From Tardiphaga sp. (GTDB lineage: Bacteria > Pseudomonadota > Alphaproteobacteria > Rhizobiales > Xanthobacteraceae): a stretch of 64,000 nt of DNA. The stretch lies in the NCBI GenBank assembly GCA_030147505.1, contig JASBVG010000118.1, positions 83,894 through 147,893 on the forward strand, written 5' to 3'. The position numbers and the translations under genes are program-made. The notes beneath the pieces are model-generated. The model did not search any database and was not told where the DNA came from. It saw only the letters and a program-made list of their open reading frames with translations. This document shows positions 38,339 through 47,199 of this stretch, piece after piece. Numbering within the stretch: position 1 is the first letter of the stretch; each line of letters begins with the position of its first letter.

Positions 38339-38359
38339 GGTGTCTCCCTTGTCTCGGTT

Positions 38360-38460
38360 GTCATCGCCCGGCTTGACCGGGCGATCCAGTAAGCTCAGGT
38401 GCCTGTGTTCTGTCTGTGAAGTCGGTGTTTACTGGATCCCCGCTTTCGCGGGGATCCAGT
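38360..38460. repeat. Palindromic repeat, family C copy 2
   Basis: Runs from GTCATCGCCCGGCTTGACCG through GCGATCCAGTAAGC to TACTGGATCCCCGCTTTCGC and a closing GGGGATCCAG. It sits inside the fad cluster, between the acyl-CoA dehydrogenase stop and the thiolase start on the minus strand, so it would be part of the transcript if the genes are co-transcribed. Confidence 0.8.
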
Positions 38461-38483
38461 TGAGTATGTTGCTGCAGTGGCGT

Positions 38484-40274
38484 TCAGAACGCTTCCGCCG
38501 GAAGCTCCATCGTCGTGGCAGCGCCGGTCTGGATGCGGGCGAGATGCAGCGCCGTTTCCGGCAGCATTCGCTCCATGAAGAAGTGGCCGGTGACGAGCTT
38601 GGTGGTCAGATACGGCGTCGCGCCGGACGTGGCGATCTTGTCCTGCGCTACTTTCGCCATCTTCGCCCACATGTAAGCAAAGGCGGTGAGGCCGAACAGC
38701 TGCATATAGTCGGTGGCACCAGCGCCGGCATTGTCGGGTTTTGCCATGGCATTGTTCATCAGCCACATCGTCGCCTGCTGCAGGTGACCGAGCGCATTGG
38801 ACAACGGATCGACATAGGGCTTCATGGCTTCATTGCCGCCATGCTCCTTCGCAAAGGCTGCGACCTCACCGAAGAAGGCCATCGCGGCACGGCCGCCGTC
38901 GCGCGGCAGCTTGCGGCCCACGAGATCGAGTGCCTGGATGCCGTTGGCGCCTTCATAGATCATCGCAATACGCGCATCGCGCACGAATTGCTCCATGCCC
39001 CATTCGGCGATGTAGCCGTGGCCGCCGAACATCTGCTGCGCCGACACCGCATTGGCAAAGCCGCCATCGGTGAGAACGCCCTTCAGCACCGGGGTCATCA
39101 GGCCCATGTGGTCGTCGGCGGCTTGGCGCTCCTTCGGATCGTCGGAGCGATGGGCGACGTCGCTCTTCAGCGCGGTCCACACCACCATGGCGCGGGCGGC
39201 TTCGTTGAAAGCGCGGATGGTGAGCAGGGTGCGGCGCACGTCCGGATGCACCATGATCGAATCTGCCGGCTTGTCCGGCGACTTCGGTCCGGTCAGCGAG
39301 CGGCCCTGGATGCGTTCCTTCGCGTAGGCAACGGCGTTCTGATAAGCGACTTCCGACTGCGCGAGGCCCTGCACGGCAACGCCGAGACGGGCTTCGTTCA
39401 TCATCACGAACATGCCCTGCATGCCCTTGTTTTCTTCGCCGATCAGCCAGCCGGTGGCGTTGTCATAGTTCATCACGCAGGTGGAATTGCCGTGGATGCC
39501 CATCTTGTGCTCGATGGAGCCACAGACCACGCCGTTGCGCGCGCCCAGCGAGCCATCGTCATTCACCAGCACCTTCGGCACGACGAAGAGCGACACGCCC
39601 TTGATGCCGGCCGGCGCACCCTCGATGCGGGCGAGCACGAGGTGGATGATGTTGTCGGCCATGTCGTGTTCGCCGGCCGAGATGAAGATCTTGGTGCCGG
39701 AGATCTTGTAGCTGCCATCGCCCTGCGGCACCGCCTTGGTGCGCAGCAGGCCGAGATCGGTGCCGCAATGCGGTTCGGTGAGATTCATGGTGCCGGTCCA
39801 TTCGCCGGCGATCATCTTCGGCAGGTACTTACTCTTCTGCTGGTCATTGCCATGCACGACCAGCGCGGCCGTGGCGCCCATGGTGAGGCCGCCATACATC
39901 GAGAAGGCCATATTGGCCGAAATCTGGAATTCGGCGACCGTCTGCGACAGCGTTACTGGCAGGCCCTGGCCGCCATATTCGATCGGCGCCGAGAGGCCGA
40001 GCCAGCCGCCTTCGGTCACCTGCTTGAATGCATCCTTGAAGCCCTTCGGCGTGGTCACGCTGCCATCGTCATGACGCTTGCAGCCTTCAAGATCGCCGAT
40101 GCGGTTCAGCGGCTGCAGCACTTCTTCGCTGAGTTTTGCGGCTTCGCCAAGAATAGCCTCGCGCACATCCGCCGAGGCATCGCTGAAGCCCGGGAGATTG
40201 TTGTAGCGATCGAACTGGAACACGTCGTTGAGTAGAAAGCCGACGTCTTCGAGCGGCGCTTTGTAACTGGGCAT
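38484..40274 (-). CDS. Acyl-CoA dehydrogenase (large, FadE-like family)
   Basis: A 596-residue flavin dehydrogenase that introduces the alpha-beta double bond in acyl-CoA. It has the long ACAD layout with a helical C-terminal extension (~470-590): N-terminal MPSYKAPLEDVGFLLNDVF, the LTEPHCGTDLGLLRTKAVPQGDGSYKISGTKIFIS FAD-binding signature, and the catalytic-region AQQMFGGHGYIAEWGMEQFVRDARI followed by YEGANGIQALDLVGRKL. Such enzymes act on medium/long chains or aryl-acyl-CoA; the exact chain length is not readable. It starts the fad set on the minus strand, with GGAGGA before its ATG. Confidence 0.9.
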   Translation of the reverse strand: MPSYKAPLEDVGFLLNDVFQFDRYNNLPGFSDASADVREAILGEAAKLSEEVLQPLNRIGDLEGCKRHDDGSVTTPKGFKDAFKQVTEGGWLGLSAPIEYGGQGLPVTLSQTVAEFQISANMAFSMYGGLTMGATAALVVHGNDQQKSKYLPKMIAGEWTGTMNLTEPHCGTDLGLLRTKAVPQGDGSYKISGTKIFISAGEHDMADNIIHLVLARIEGAPAGIKGVSLFVVPKVLVNDDGSLGARNGVVCGSIEHKMGIHGNSTCVMNYDNATGWLIGEENKGMQGMFVMMNEARLGVAVQGLAQSEVAYQNAVAYAKERIQGRSLTGPKSPDKPADSIMVHPDVRRTLLTIRAFNEAARAMVVWTALKSDVAHRSDDPKERQAADDHMGLMTPVLKGVLTDGGFANAVSAQQMFGGHGYIAEWGMEQFVRDARIAMIYEGANGIQALDLVGRKLPRDGGRAAMAFFGEVAAFAKEHGGNEAMKPYVDPLSNALGHLQQATMWLMNNAMAKPDNAGAGATDYMQLFGLTAFAYMWAKMAKVAQDKIATSGATPYLTTKLVTGHFFMERMLPETALHLARIQTGAATTMELPAEAF

Positions 40275-40369
40275 GGATTCCTCCGGATTGGAAATCGTTG
40301 TTCAGTTGCGGCGACGTGCAGGCAGTCTACAGCATCGCCGCATGACGGTGGCTTGATTCTGCAGGCGCC

Positions 40370-40756
40370 TTATTGCCGCGCCAGCATTTCACCCATGAGA
40401 CGGTGAAGCAGATTGATGGCCTTCAGCGGCCGGACCATCACCTTGAAATGCGTGATGCGGCCATCGGCATCGAAGGTGATCATGTCGATCCCGTTGATCC
40501 TGATCCCCTCGATCTCATTCTCGAATTCGAGCACGGCGGAGGTCGCGTTGCGCCATTCGCCGACATAGGTGAATCCGGGGCCGCCCAGCACTTGCTCGGC
40601 AGCGGTGAGATATTTGAACACGATATCGCGGCCACGCTGCGGGGAATGTACCACCGGGCTCTCGAACACGGCATCGGGATGCAGCAGCTCGCGGAGCGCC
40701 GCATGGTCGTGGGACTTCATGAAGCCATACCACTTGTCGAGACCGGTCATGCTCAT
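40370..40756 (-). CDS. SnoaL/NTF2-like domain protein
   Basis: A 128-residue protein of the cone-shaped alpha+beta SnoaL/NTF2 fold: YGFMKSHDHAALRELLHPDAVFESPVVHSPQRGRDIVFKYLTAAEQVL and a C-terminal FDADGRITHFKVMVRPLKAINLL. Members include small isomerases, hydrolases and ligand-binding proteins; the function here is unknown. ATG 40756 (MSMTGLDKW) has GGAGAG 6 bp upstream. It lies between the acyl-CoA dehydrogenase (same strand, 95 bp away) and a divergent TetR regulator with two palindromes in the shared promoter region, so it is the most likely target of that regulator. Confidence 0.78.
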   Translation of the reverse strand: MSMTGLDKWYGFMKSHDHAALRELLHPDAVFESPVVHSPQRGRDIVFKYLTAAEQVLGGPGFTYVGEWRNATSAVLEFENEIEGIRINGIDMITFDADGRITHFKVMVRPLKAINLLHRLMGEMLARQ

Positions 40757-40771
40757 GGGCACTCTCCGCGT

Positions 40772-40836
40772 TTCCATACACCCTTGCATGGAAACTAGCG
40801 CGAAGGCATGGATTTCGTCAATACACTTGTGTATGG
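40772..40836. promoter_or_regulatory. Two TetR-operator-like palindromes in a divergent promoter
   Basis: Site 1 is TTCCAT-N10-ATGGAA (40772-40793) and site 2 is the perfect inverted repeat ATACAC-TT-GTGTAT (40821-40834). Both share an ATACAC...ATGG pattern (from 40776 and 40821, 45 bp apart). They lie between the SnoaL-like gene and tetR, and site 2 ends 9 bp before the tetR ATG, suggesting autoregulation. Confidence 0.6.
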
Positions 40837-40843
40837 TTGGGTC

Positions 40844-41395
40844 ATGGACGAGCAAGCAACCAGGGACAGGCTGACGCGCACGGCGTGGCTCGATCACGGC
40901 CTCCGCATTCTGGCGCGGCAGGGAGCTGCCGCGCTCAAGGTCGGCGATCTCGCCGCCGGGCTGAACGTCTCACGTGGCAGTTTCTATTGGCACTTCAAGG
41001 ACATCGGCGAGTTCCGCCTGCAGCTTCTGGAGCGCTGGCAGGAGCGTACGACAGATCAGGTGCTGGAGCAGACCGACGCTTCGAGCACCGGCGCTGCGCG
41101 CCTGACGCATCTGATGAAGCTCGCCTTCAATGAGGATCGCAGTCTCGATCGCTCGATCCGGTCAATGGCCTCGACCGACAAGGCGGTCGCCAAAATGGTC
41201 GCCTCGGTGGATGCCCGCCGCATTGCCTATATGGCCAAAGTGCTGACCGAGGCGGGGGTGGAAAGCCGTCGTGCTCTGTCGCGCGCCGAGTTTTTGTACT
41301 GGGCCTATATCGGCCAGTCCGCGGTGATGGATCCCCGCCACGATTCGATGACCGAGCGCGACATCGACGATCTCAGCGCGCTATTCACGCACTGA
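40844..41395 (+). CDS. TetR/AcrR family transcriptional regulator
   Basis: A 183-residue regulator. The N-terminal HTH reads RTAWLDHGLRILARQGAAALKVGDLAAGLNVSRGSFYWHFKDIGEFRLQLLERW, characteristic of TetR proteins; the rest is an all-helical ligand-binding domain. ATG 40844 is preferred over the in-frame ATG at 40808 because the perfect palindrome at 40821-40834 would otherwise lie inside the coding sequence. It is divergent from the SnoaL-like gene, with the fad genes beyond, so it may control fatty-acid or xenobiotic acyl-CoA breakdown. The ligand is unknown. Confidence 0.85.
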   Translation: MDEQATRDRLTRTAWLDHGLRILARQGAAALKVGDLAAGLNVSRGSFYWHFKDIGEFRLQLLERWQERTTDQVLEQTDASSTGAARLTHLMKLAFNEDRSLDRSIRSMASTDKAVAKMVASVDARRIAYMAKVLTEAGVESRRALSRAEFLYWAYIGQSAVMDPRHDSMTERDIDDLSALFTH

Positions 41396-41483
41396 GCGAC
41401 AGGCATCTGCGCGTCGCATCCTACCTATAAATCCCCGCAAGTGTATCGTTCGATTAACATTTAAGGCGTCGCAGCGGGTGTCC

Positions 41484-41499
41484 TTAACCCGTTATTTAC
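41484..41499 (+). promoter_or_regulatory. CtrA-like site upstream of the PodJ-like gene
   Basis: TTAA-N7-TTTAC matches the CtrA consensus TTAA-N7-TTAAC with one mismatch. It lies 125 bp before the PodJ-like start. CtrA is the cell-cycle master regulator of alphaproteobacteria; this single near-match is only suggestive. Confidence 0.35.
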
Positions 41500-41623
41500 C
41501 CTAACCCTGAAAAGTCCGGAGTGAGGCAGACCGCTCCGCTCCCGTTTCGAATTTCTTCATCTTGGGACGCGCGGCGGAAGCTGCAGGCGCCGGTTGGCGT
41601 CGGGCTCGTAACCGGACCAAAGC

Positions 41624-44600
41624 ATGAATTCGCGCGTATCGTGGAGTGTTGAGGGGATGGACCCATCGGTTCGCGAGCGGGCCGAAGCTGCCGCGCGTCG
41701 CGCCGGCATGTCCCTCACGGACTGGCTGAATACCACTATCGGCGAATCCCCCGTAGCACCCGCGATGCATGGTTATGCCGATCACGCGTCTCCAGCAGCT
41801 CCGCCGCAGCCACCGCGCTACCAGGCGCGTCCCGGTCATTTGTCACGCCCGCCGGCGCGCCCACTTCCGGCGATGCCGCAGCGCGAGGCTGTCGAAGTTG
41901 CAGACATCCATCAGCGGCTCGATGCGATCGCTCGTCAGATCGAAGAGTTTTCGCGTCCGGCCCAGCGCAACAACGAGCCGGCCGTCGCCCGCCAGCTGAA
42001 CGATGCCATTTCGCGCCTCGATGCGCGCCTGTCGCAGATCAACGAACAGCCGCGTCAGGCGGCTCCTTCCTATCGGCATCACGATCCGCGCCCGAATCCT
42101 GACATGGTCGAGCGCGCGGCCAATCAGGTTTATAGCTCGGAGCCGCAGTCCGATCCGCTCTCGCTCGATTTCGCCATTGCAGAGATCACAGCGCGCCAGG
42201 GCGAACTCGACGGCCCGCCGCGCATGGCATCGCGTCATGCGCCGCCGATCGCTCCGCATATCACGCCGCCGCCTCCGATGCCCGATATGTCCGGGCTGGA
42301 GCGTCAGCTGTCGCAGATCACCAGCAAGATCGATGCGCTGCAGCGGCCGGATTCCAGTGTCGAGAAGTCGATTGCGACATTCCGCAGCGAGCTCGCCGAG
42401 ATCCGTAATGCGGTGACCGAAGCGCTGCCGCGTCGCGCGATCGAGTCGATCGAGGGCGAAATCCGCGCGCTGTCGCGCCGGATCGATGAGAACAAGCAGA
42501 GCGGAATCGATGCCGATGTGCTCGCTAATCTTGAAGCGGCGCTCGGCGACATTCACAAGACGCTGACGACGCTGACGCCGGCCGAGCAGCTCGCCGGCTT
42601 CGATGAGGCAATCCGTAATCTCGGCAGCAAGATCGACCAGATCGTGCGTTCGAGCGACAATCCCGGCACGCTGGAACAGCTTGAAGGTGCCGTCACCGCG
42701 CTGCGCGCCATCGTCTCCAATGTCGCGTCGAACGAAGTGGTCGGCCGACTCAGTGATGACGTGCAGCGGCTGTCGGCCAAGGTCGACCAGCTGGCGCAGA
42801 GCAATGACAGCAGCATGTTCGCGGCGCTCGAAGCGCGCATCATGACGCTGACCACAACGCTGGAAAATCGCGAGCGTCCGCAGGCGACGAATTCGGACAA
42901 TCTCGAAAGCGCGCTGGCCGCGCTCGCACAGCGACTCGATCATCTGCCGGTCGGCAACGACCAGTCGTCGGCCTTCACGCATCTCGAACAGCGCGTCTCC
43001 TATCTGCTGGAGCGGATGGAGAGCATCAGCGATCCGCGCGCCAACAATCTCGGTCGCGTTGAGGATGGCCTGCAGGACATCCTGCGCCATCTCGAGCGCC
43101 AGCAGACGATGTTCGCAGCCGCGTTGAACGAGACACGCAATTCTTCTGCCGACGCCGGTGTTGTCGATTCCCTGAAGCGCGAATTGTCCGACATGCGTTT
43201 CAGCCAGTCGGAAACCGATCGCCATCTCCAGGATTCCATGGAGGTCGTGCACTCGACGCTCGGCCACGTGGTGGATCGTCTTGCCAAGATCGAAGGCGAT
43301 CTGCTCAGCGCAAGCGCGCGTCCGGCTCCGCAGTCTGTACCGGTACCGGCCGTAGCGCCGATTCCGCAGGCGCCGCAGCCAGCTCCGATGCAGCCGGCGA
43401 TGGCCGCGCCGCCGCGTCCGCAGATGCCCAATCCGGTGAAGCCGCAGGTCGCCGGTCCGTCACAGATCGAAGTGCGCCCGCCGCCGGCGCATTTCGACGC
43501 CGCGCCGCGTGATTTCGCCGCCACCGCGATTTCGCATGAGCCGGCGCCGAGCTTCCAGGTGCCGAAGGCCATCAGCGACATTCTCGATCCGAAGCCGGCG
43601 CCGAAGCCCGCCGCGCCGCCGGTGACCGTCGAGCGTCCGTCGTCGCCGCGTCCAATGGTCGATCCGCAGCTGCCGCCGGACCATCCGCTCGAGCCGGGAA
43701 CGCGTCCGCAGGGGCGCGGGGCCTCGCCGTCGGAACGCATTGCCGCATCGGAAGATGCGATCAGCGAGATCCCCGGCGCTGCGCCCGAGCCCGCGAGTGC
43801 ATCCAGCTTCATTGCGGCAGCGCGTCGTGCTGCGCAAGCGGCCGCTGTGACGGGCGAAAAACCCAAGAGTGCTAAGCCCGCCAAGATGGCTCCGCAGGCC
43901 GATGGAGGCAAGGCGCCGTCGACATTCGGATCGAAGATCCGATCGCTGCTGGTTGGCGCGAGCGTGGTTGTGATCGTGCTCGGCTCGTTCAAGATGGCCA
44001 TGACGCTGTTGGACGATGGCGGTTCGCAGCCGCCGATGGCGGCGAACACCCATACGACACCGCTTTATCTCGATACGCCAAAGGCCGCCGAGCCGCCGGC
44101 GCCAACACCAGCGCCGGCTCCGTCCATTGGCGCGCCGTCGATCGGCAAACAGTCGTTGGTCGCGCCGTCGCCTGCACCTGAAGCCGCGCCGGCACCGCAG
44201 CCTGCAGCGGTGCCGCAAGCGGCGCCTGTTCCCTATATCTCGCCCGATGTGACCGGCAGCATTGCCGCGTCGCAGCCTGCCGCCACCATGGCTCCGCCCC
44301 TGCTGCCGCCGAGCGGCCAGAAGCTCGGTACGGTGACGATTCCGGCCGGTGAAAGGCTGCCCGATGGCATCGGCAGCGCAGCACTGCGCAATGCTGCGAT
44401 GAAGGGCGACGCTACGGCTGCCTTCGAGGTCGGCGTACGCTATGCCGAAGGTCGTGGCGTGCCGCAGAGCTATGACGAAGCCGCCAAGTGGTACGACCGC
44501 GCGGCGCAGGCCGGCGTCGTGCCCGGCATGTTCCGGCTGGGCACGCTGTATGAAAAGGGCCTCGGCCTGAAGAAGGACTGGGAAGTCGCGCGCCGCTATT

Positions 44601-45043
44601 ACATGCAGGCTGCCGACCGCGGCAACGCCAAGGCGATGCACAATCTCGCCGTGCTCGATGCCGATGGCGGCACCCGCGGCGCCAATTACAAGAGCGCTTC
44701 GCTCTGGTTCCGCAAGGCCGCCGATCGCGGTGTCGCCGACAGCCAGTTCAATCTCGGCATCCTCTATGCCCGCGGCATCGGTGTAGATCAGAACCTCGCC
44801 GAGAGCTTCAAGTGGTTCAGCCTCGCCGCCGCCCAGGGCGATGTCGATGCCGGCAAGAAGCGCGACGATGTAGCGAAGCGCCTCGATCCGCAGTCCTTGG
44901 CTGCGGCAAAGCTCGCAATTCAGACCTTCGTGCCGGAAGGCCAGCCGGAAGATGCCATCAACGTGGCGACGCCTGCGGGTGGCTGGGACGCCGCGCCGTC
45001 ACAGGCCGCCAAACCCGCGAACACCAAGCGGGCTGCACGCTGA
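41624..45043 (+). CDS. PodJ-like polarity protein with coiled coil, TM helix and Sel1 repeats
   Basis: An 1139-residue protein with PodJ architecture. The N-terminus SWSVEGMDPSVRERAEAAARRAGMSLTDWLNTTI is the motif of PodJ-type localisation factors. Residues ~80-560 are Gln/Arg/Leu-rich heptads predicted to form coiled coil, ~565-760 is Pro/Ala-rich and disordered, ~772-797 is a single transmembrane helix (LLVGASVVVIVLGSFKMAM), and ~860-920 is a periplasmic Pro-rich linker. Four Sel1 repeats (~925-1060; e.g. FEVGVRYAEGRGVPQSYDEAAKWYDRAA) follow. PodJ marks the new pole in Caulobacter, so a polarity role is inferred. Confidence 0.82.
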   Translation: MNSRVSWSVEGMDPSVRERAEAAARRAGMSLTDWLNTTIGESPVAPAMHGYADHASPAAPPQPPRYQARPGHLSRPPARPLPAMPQREAVEVADIHQRLDAIARQIEEFSRPAQRNNEPAVARQLNDAISRLDARLSQINEQPRQAAPSYRHHDPRPNPDMVERAANQVYSSEPQSDPLSLDFAIAEITARQGELDGPPRMASRHAPPIAPHITPPPPMPDMSGLERQLSQITSKIDALQRPDSSVEKSIATFRSELAEIRNAVTEALPRRAIESIEGEIRALSRRIDENKQSGIDADVLANLEAALGDIHKTLTTLTPAEQLAGFDEAIRNLGSKIDQIVRSSDNPGTLEQLEGAVTALRAIVSNVASNEVVGRLSDDVQRLSAKVDQLAQSNDSSMFAALEARIMTLTTTLENRERPQATNSDNLESALAALAQRLDHLPVGNDQSSAFTHLEQRVSYLLERMESISDPRANNLGRVEDGLQDILRHLERQQTMFAAALNETRNSSADAGVVDSLKRELSDMRFSQSETDRHLQDSMEVVHSTLGHVVDRLAKIEGDLLSASARPAPQSVPVPAVAPIPQAPQPAPMQPAMAAPPRPQMPNPVKPQVAGPSQIEVRPPPAHFDAAPRDFAATAISHEPAPSFQVPKAISDILDPKPAPKPAAPPVTVERPSSPRPMVDPQLPPDHPLEPGTRPQGRGASPSERIAASEDAISEIPGAAPEPASASSFIAAARRAAQAAAVTGEKPKSAKPAKMAPQADGGKAPSTFGSKIRSLLVGASVVVIVLGSFKMAMTLLDDGGSQPPMAANTHTTPLYLDTPKAAEPPAPTPAPAPSIGAPSIGKQSLVAPSPAPEAAPAPQPAAVPQAAPVPYISPDVTGSIAASQPAATMAPPLLPPSGQKLGTVTIPAGERLPDGIGSAALRNAAMKGDATAAFEVGVRYAEGRGVPQSYDEAAKWYDRAAQAGVVPGMFRLGTLYEKGLGLKKDWEVARRYYMQAADRGNAKAMHNLAVLDADGGTRGANYKSASLWFRKAADRGVADSQFNLGILYARGIGVDQNLAESFKWFSLAAAQGDVDAGKKRDDVAKRLDPQSLAAAKLAIQTFVPEGQPEDAINVATPAGGWDAAPSQAAKPANTKRAAR

Positions 45044-45048
45044 TCTCG

Positions 45049-45085
45049 CATCCCGGATGAAGAGCAGCGAAATCCGGGACGCGGC
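45049..45085. repeat. Degenerate family D palindromic half-element
   Basis: CATCCCGGATGAAGAGCAGCG-AAATCCGGG resembles the GTAGCCCGGATGGAGCG end of the intact element at 48667-48755. It begins 6 bp after the PodJ-like stop. Confidence 0.45.
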
Positions 45086-45100
45086 TATGCGCAATTGACC

Positions 45101-45131
45101 GACCGTGGGCTCGAACCCGCGGTCTTATTTC
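45101..45131 (+). terminator. Probable rho-independent terminator after the PodJ-like gene
   Basis: GACCGTGGG (45101-45109) and CCCGCGGTC (45116-45124) form a 9-bp stem with one G-T wobble around CTCGAA, followed by TTATTTC. It superficially resembles a tRNA T-arm but no tRNA surrounds it. Confidence 0.5.
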
Positions 45132-45209
45132 CTCAACAAAGCTTCATCAGACTTGGCGGGCAATCGCTGGTCGGGAAGGACCATTCCTCGATGCAAGTCG
45201 GCGTCGGGA

Positions 45210-46049
45210 ATGCTGAAGCGTGAGGAAACAGATTTGTCTTTGCATGGTGACGACTCGCAGTCGCGGCAATCGACCCCATCGGGCCCTTGGAGCGTTCCGC
45301 AGGTTTCGCCGCCGTCGCAGCGGCCAGGCCCGCAACAGCCTCCGCCAGATCCCGAGCCCTTGCGGCGCTGGCGGCCGAGCCTGACGACCATCGCCTTTGC
45401 GGTGCTGTTGTTCGGCGGCCTCGGCATCCGTGCCTATAAGGACCTCTCCACACCAGAAGCATGGTCCTACTGGAAGGATCTCTACGTTTCGCCGAGCATG
45501 AGCGCCGAGGTGATCGACAATGTCGATCCCGACAAATCCGGCCGCGGCCGCAAGGCGCTGGCGATTTCCGGCAAGATCGGCGCCGCCAGCGCGACCTGGT
45601 TTCGCGAGCAGCTCGATCAGGCCAAATTGCAACCGGGCGACATCGTGCTGATGTCGTCGCCTGGCGGCAATCTCAGCCAGTCCATGATCATGGGCGAGGT
45701 CATTCGCGCCCGCGGGCTCTCAACGGCCGTGGGGACCGCAGATGCCGACGGCCGAATCAAGCCGTCCTTCTGCGCCAGCGCCTGCGTGACGGCCTATGCC
45801 GGCGGCAAGGTCCGTATCGGTATCGAAGGCTCGCGCCTCGGCGTGCACCGCTTCACCTCACCCAAACCGGGCGACGATCCGGTCGCCTCTGCGCAGCGCA
45901 CCATGGGCTTTGTGCTGAGCTACATGACCAGGATGGGCGTGTCTTCGTCGGTGGTGGAGGCAATGTCGGCGACCGACAAGATTCGCTGGCTGAGCAGCGG
46001 AGAGGCATCGACCATGAATCTGGTGACCGATCCCGTGCAAAGAAGTTGA
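45210..46049 (+). CDS. Membrane-anchored ClpP/crotonase-fold protein (COG3904-like)
   Basis: A 279-residue protein with a cytoplasmic Pro/Gln-rich N-terminus (~15-50), one TM helix (~58-76, LTTIAFAVLLFGGLGIRAY) and a ClpP-like domain. Conserved features are the nucleophile-elbow-like SSPGGNLSQSMIMGEVIRARGLSTAVG, a candidate Ser190 within CASACVTAYAGG, and His213 in GSRLGVHRF, matching periplasmic ClpP-fold proteins of COG3904. Whether it is an active serine protease is unknown. ATG 45210 is preceded by a weak GGGA. It follows the PodJ-like gene on the same strand, but a terminator-like hairpin lies between. Confidence 0.75.
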   Translation: MLKREETDLSLHGDDSQSRQSTPSGPWSVPQVSPPSQRPGPQQPPPDPEPLRRWRPSLTTIAFAVLLFGGLGIRAYKDLSTPEAWSYWKDLYVSPSMSAEVIDNVDPDKSGRGRKALAISGKIGAASATWFREQLDQAKLQPGDIVLMSSPGGNLSQSMIMGEVIRARGLSTAVGTADADGRIKPSFCASACVTAYAGGKVRIGIEGSRLGVHRFTSPKPGDDPVASAQRTMGFVLSYMTRMGVSSSVVEAMSATDKIRWLSSGEASTMNLVTDPVQRS

Positions 46050-46266
46050 GACCAAGCTTTGTATCCAAGGCATTTACCACAGCAGAGAATGCGGGGCCGG
46101 ACGGGGCGAAAAACGGGGCATTCGCCGGAATCTTTGATCCCATCGACTGGCGATATCGTCTAAGAGGAATTGCGGCCCACATCCGTGCCGCCTCAAGAAG
46201 AATGCCGCGCGTGGCCTTGGCCTGACACCTTGGCCCGACGCGGCGCCAATCTCGAAGCGAACGCAC

Positions 46267-47199
46267 GTGCAACTGTACCTCCCGATCGCCGACCTTCCGA
46301 TCAACGTGCTGCTCATCCTCGCGATGGGCGCCGCGGTAGGCTTCGTCTCGGGCATGTTCGGCGTCGGCGGGGGATTCCTCATGACGCCCCTGCTGATCTT
46401 CGTCGGTATCTCGCCGGCCGTCTCGGTGGCCTCGGTGGCCAGCCACATTGCCGCTTCGTCCTTCTCCGGCGCGCTGTCCTATTGGCGGCGCCGTGCCATC
46501 GATCCCGCGCTCGCCGCAGTGTTGCTCACCGGCGGCATTGCCGGCACGGCGCTCGGCGTCTGGGTCTTCACCGTGCTGCGCAGTCTCGGTCAGCTCGATC
46601 TCACTATCGCGCTGTCCTACGTGATTCTGCTCACCGGCGTGGGTGGCGCCATGTTCTGGGAAGGTCTGCGCGCGCTGATGCGGCTTCGACGCGGCGATCC
46701 GGTCTCGTTCCGGCGTTCCGGAAGCCATAGCTGGGTGCATGGCCTGCCGCTGAAGATGCGCTTCAAGCGCTCGAAGATCTATCTGTCGGTGCTTCCGGTC
46801 GTGGCCGTCGGTCTCGTGATCGGCTTCATCGGCGCGGTGATGGGTATCGGCGGCAGCTTCATCCTGATCCCGATCCTGATCTACTGGCTGCGTGTGCCCA
46901 CCGCGACGGTGATCGGCACGTCCATGGTGCTGACCCTTGTCACCATGGTGATCGCCACCGTGCTGCATGCGATAACCAATCACCTCGTCGATGCCGTGCT
47001 GGCGCTGATCCTGATGATTGGCGGCGTCACCGGCGCCCAGTTCGGCGCTCGCGCCGGACAGAAGATCCGCGGCGAGCATCTGCGCCTGTTGCTCGGCCTG
47101 CTCATCCTCGCCGTTGGCGTCCGCTTCGCGGCGCAGCTCGTGATTCAACCGGACGATCTGTTCACCATCCGTGATCTCGCCGGAGGCGGCGGATCATGA
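46267..47199 (+). CDS. TSUP (TauE/SafE) family anion exporter
   Basis: A 310-residue inner-membrane protein with about eight helices in two halves. Each half has the TSUP motif: AVGFVSGMFGVGGGFLMTPLLIF at ~20-42 and VIGFIGAVMGIGGSFILIPILIYW near 190-215. The family exports sulfite, sulfoacetate or related anions. The start is GTG 46267, with weak RBS. Its stop overlaps by 4 bp the TIGR02186 gene. The 217-base gap before it contains nothing recognisable. Confidence 0.88.
   Translation: MQLYLPIADLPINVLLILAMGAAVGFVSGMFGVGGGFLMTPLLIFVGISPAVSVASVASHIAASSFSGALSYWRRRAIDPALAAVLLTGGIAGTALGVWVFTVLRSLGQLDLTIALSYVILLTGVGGAMFWEGLRALMRLRRGDPVSFRRSGSHSWVHGLPLKMRFKRSKIYLSVLPVVAVGLVIGFIGAVMGIGGSFILIPILIYWLRVPTATVIGTSMVLTLVTMVIATVLHAITNHLVDAVLALILMIGGVTGAQFGARAGQKIRGEHLRLLLGLLILAVGVRFAAQLVIQPDDLFTIRDLAGGGGS

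Noticed and set aside
35018..40235. Long open frames opposite the fad genes (for example 35018-36649, 36710-38392 and 38337-40235 on the plus strand, up to 632 codons)
   Set aside because: They mirror well-recognised beta-oxidation genes in the high-GC codon pattern and encode His/Arg/Asp-rich, non-homologous peptides; such antisense frames are composition artefacts.
41843..43267. 474-codon frame on the minus strand inside the PodJ-like gene
   Set aside because: It lies fully opposite a convincing gene and reads as Arg/Leu/Asp-rich noise with no domain.
45101..45124. tRNA T-arm-like sequence GGGCTCGAACCC after the PodJ-like gene
   Set aside because: The loop has 6 bases, not 7, and no acceptor, D or anticodon arms fit around it; it works better as a terminator stem.
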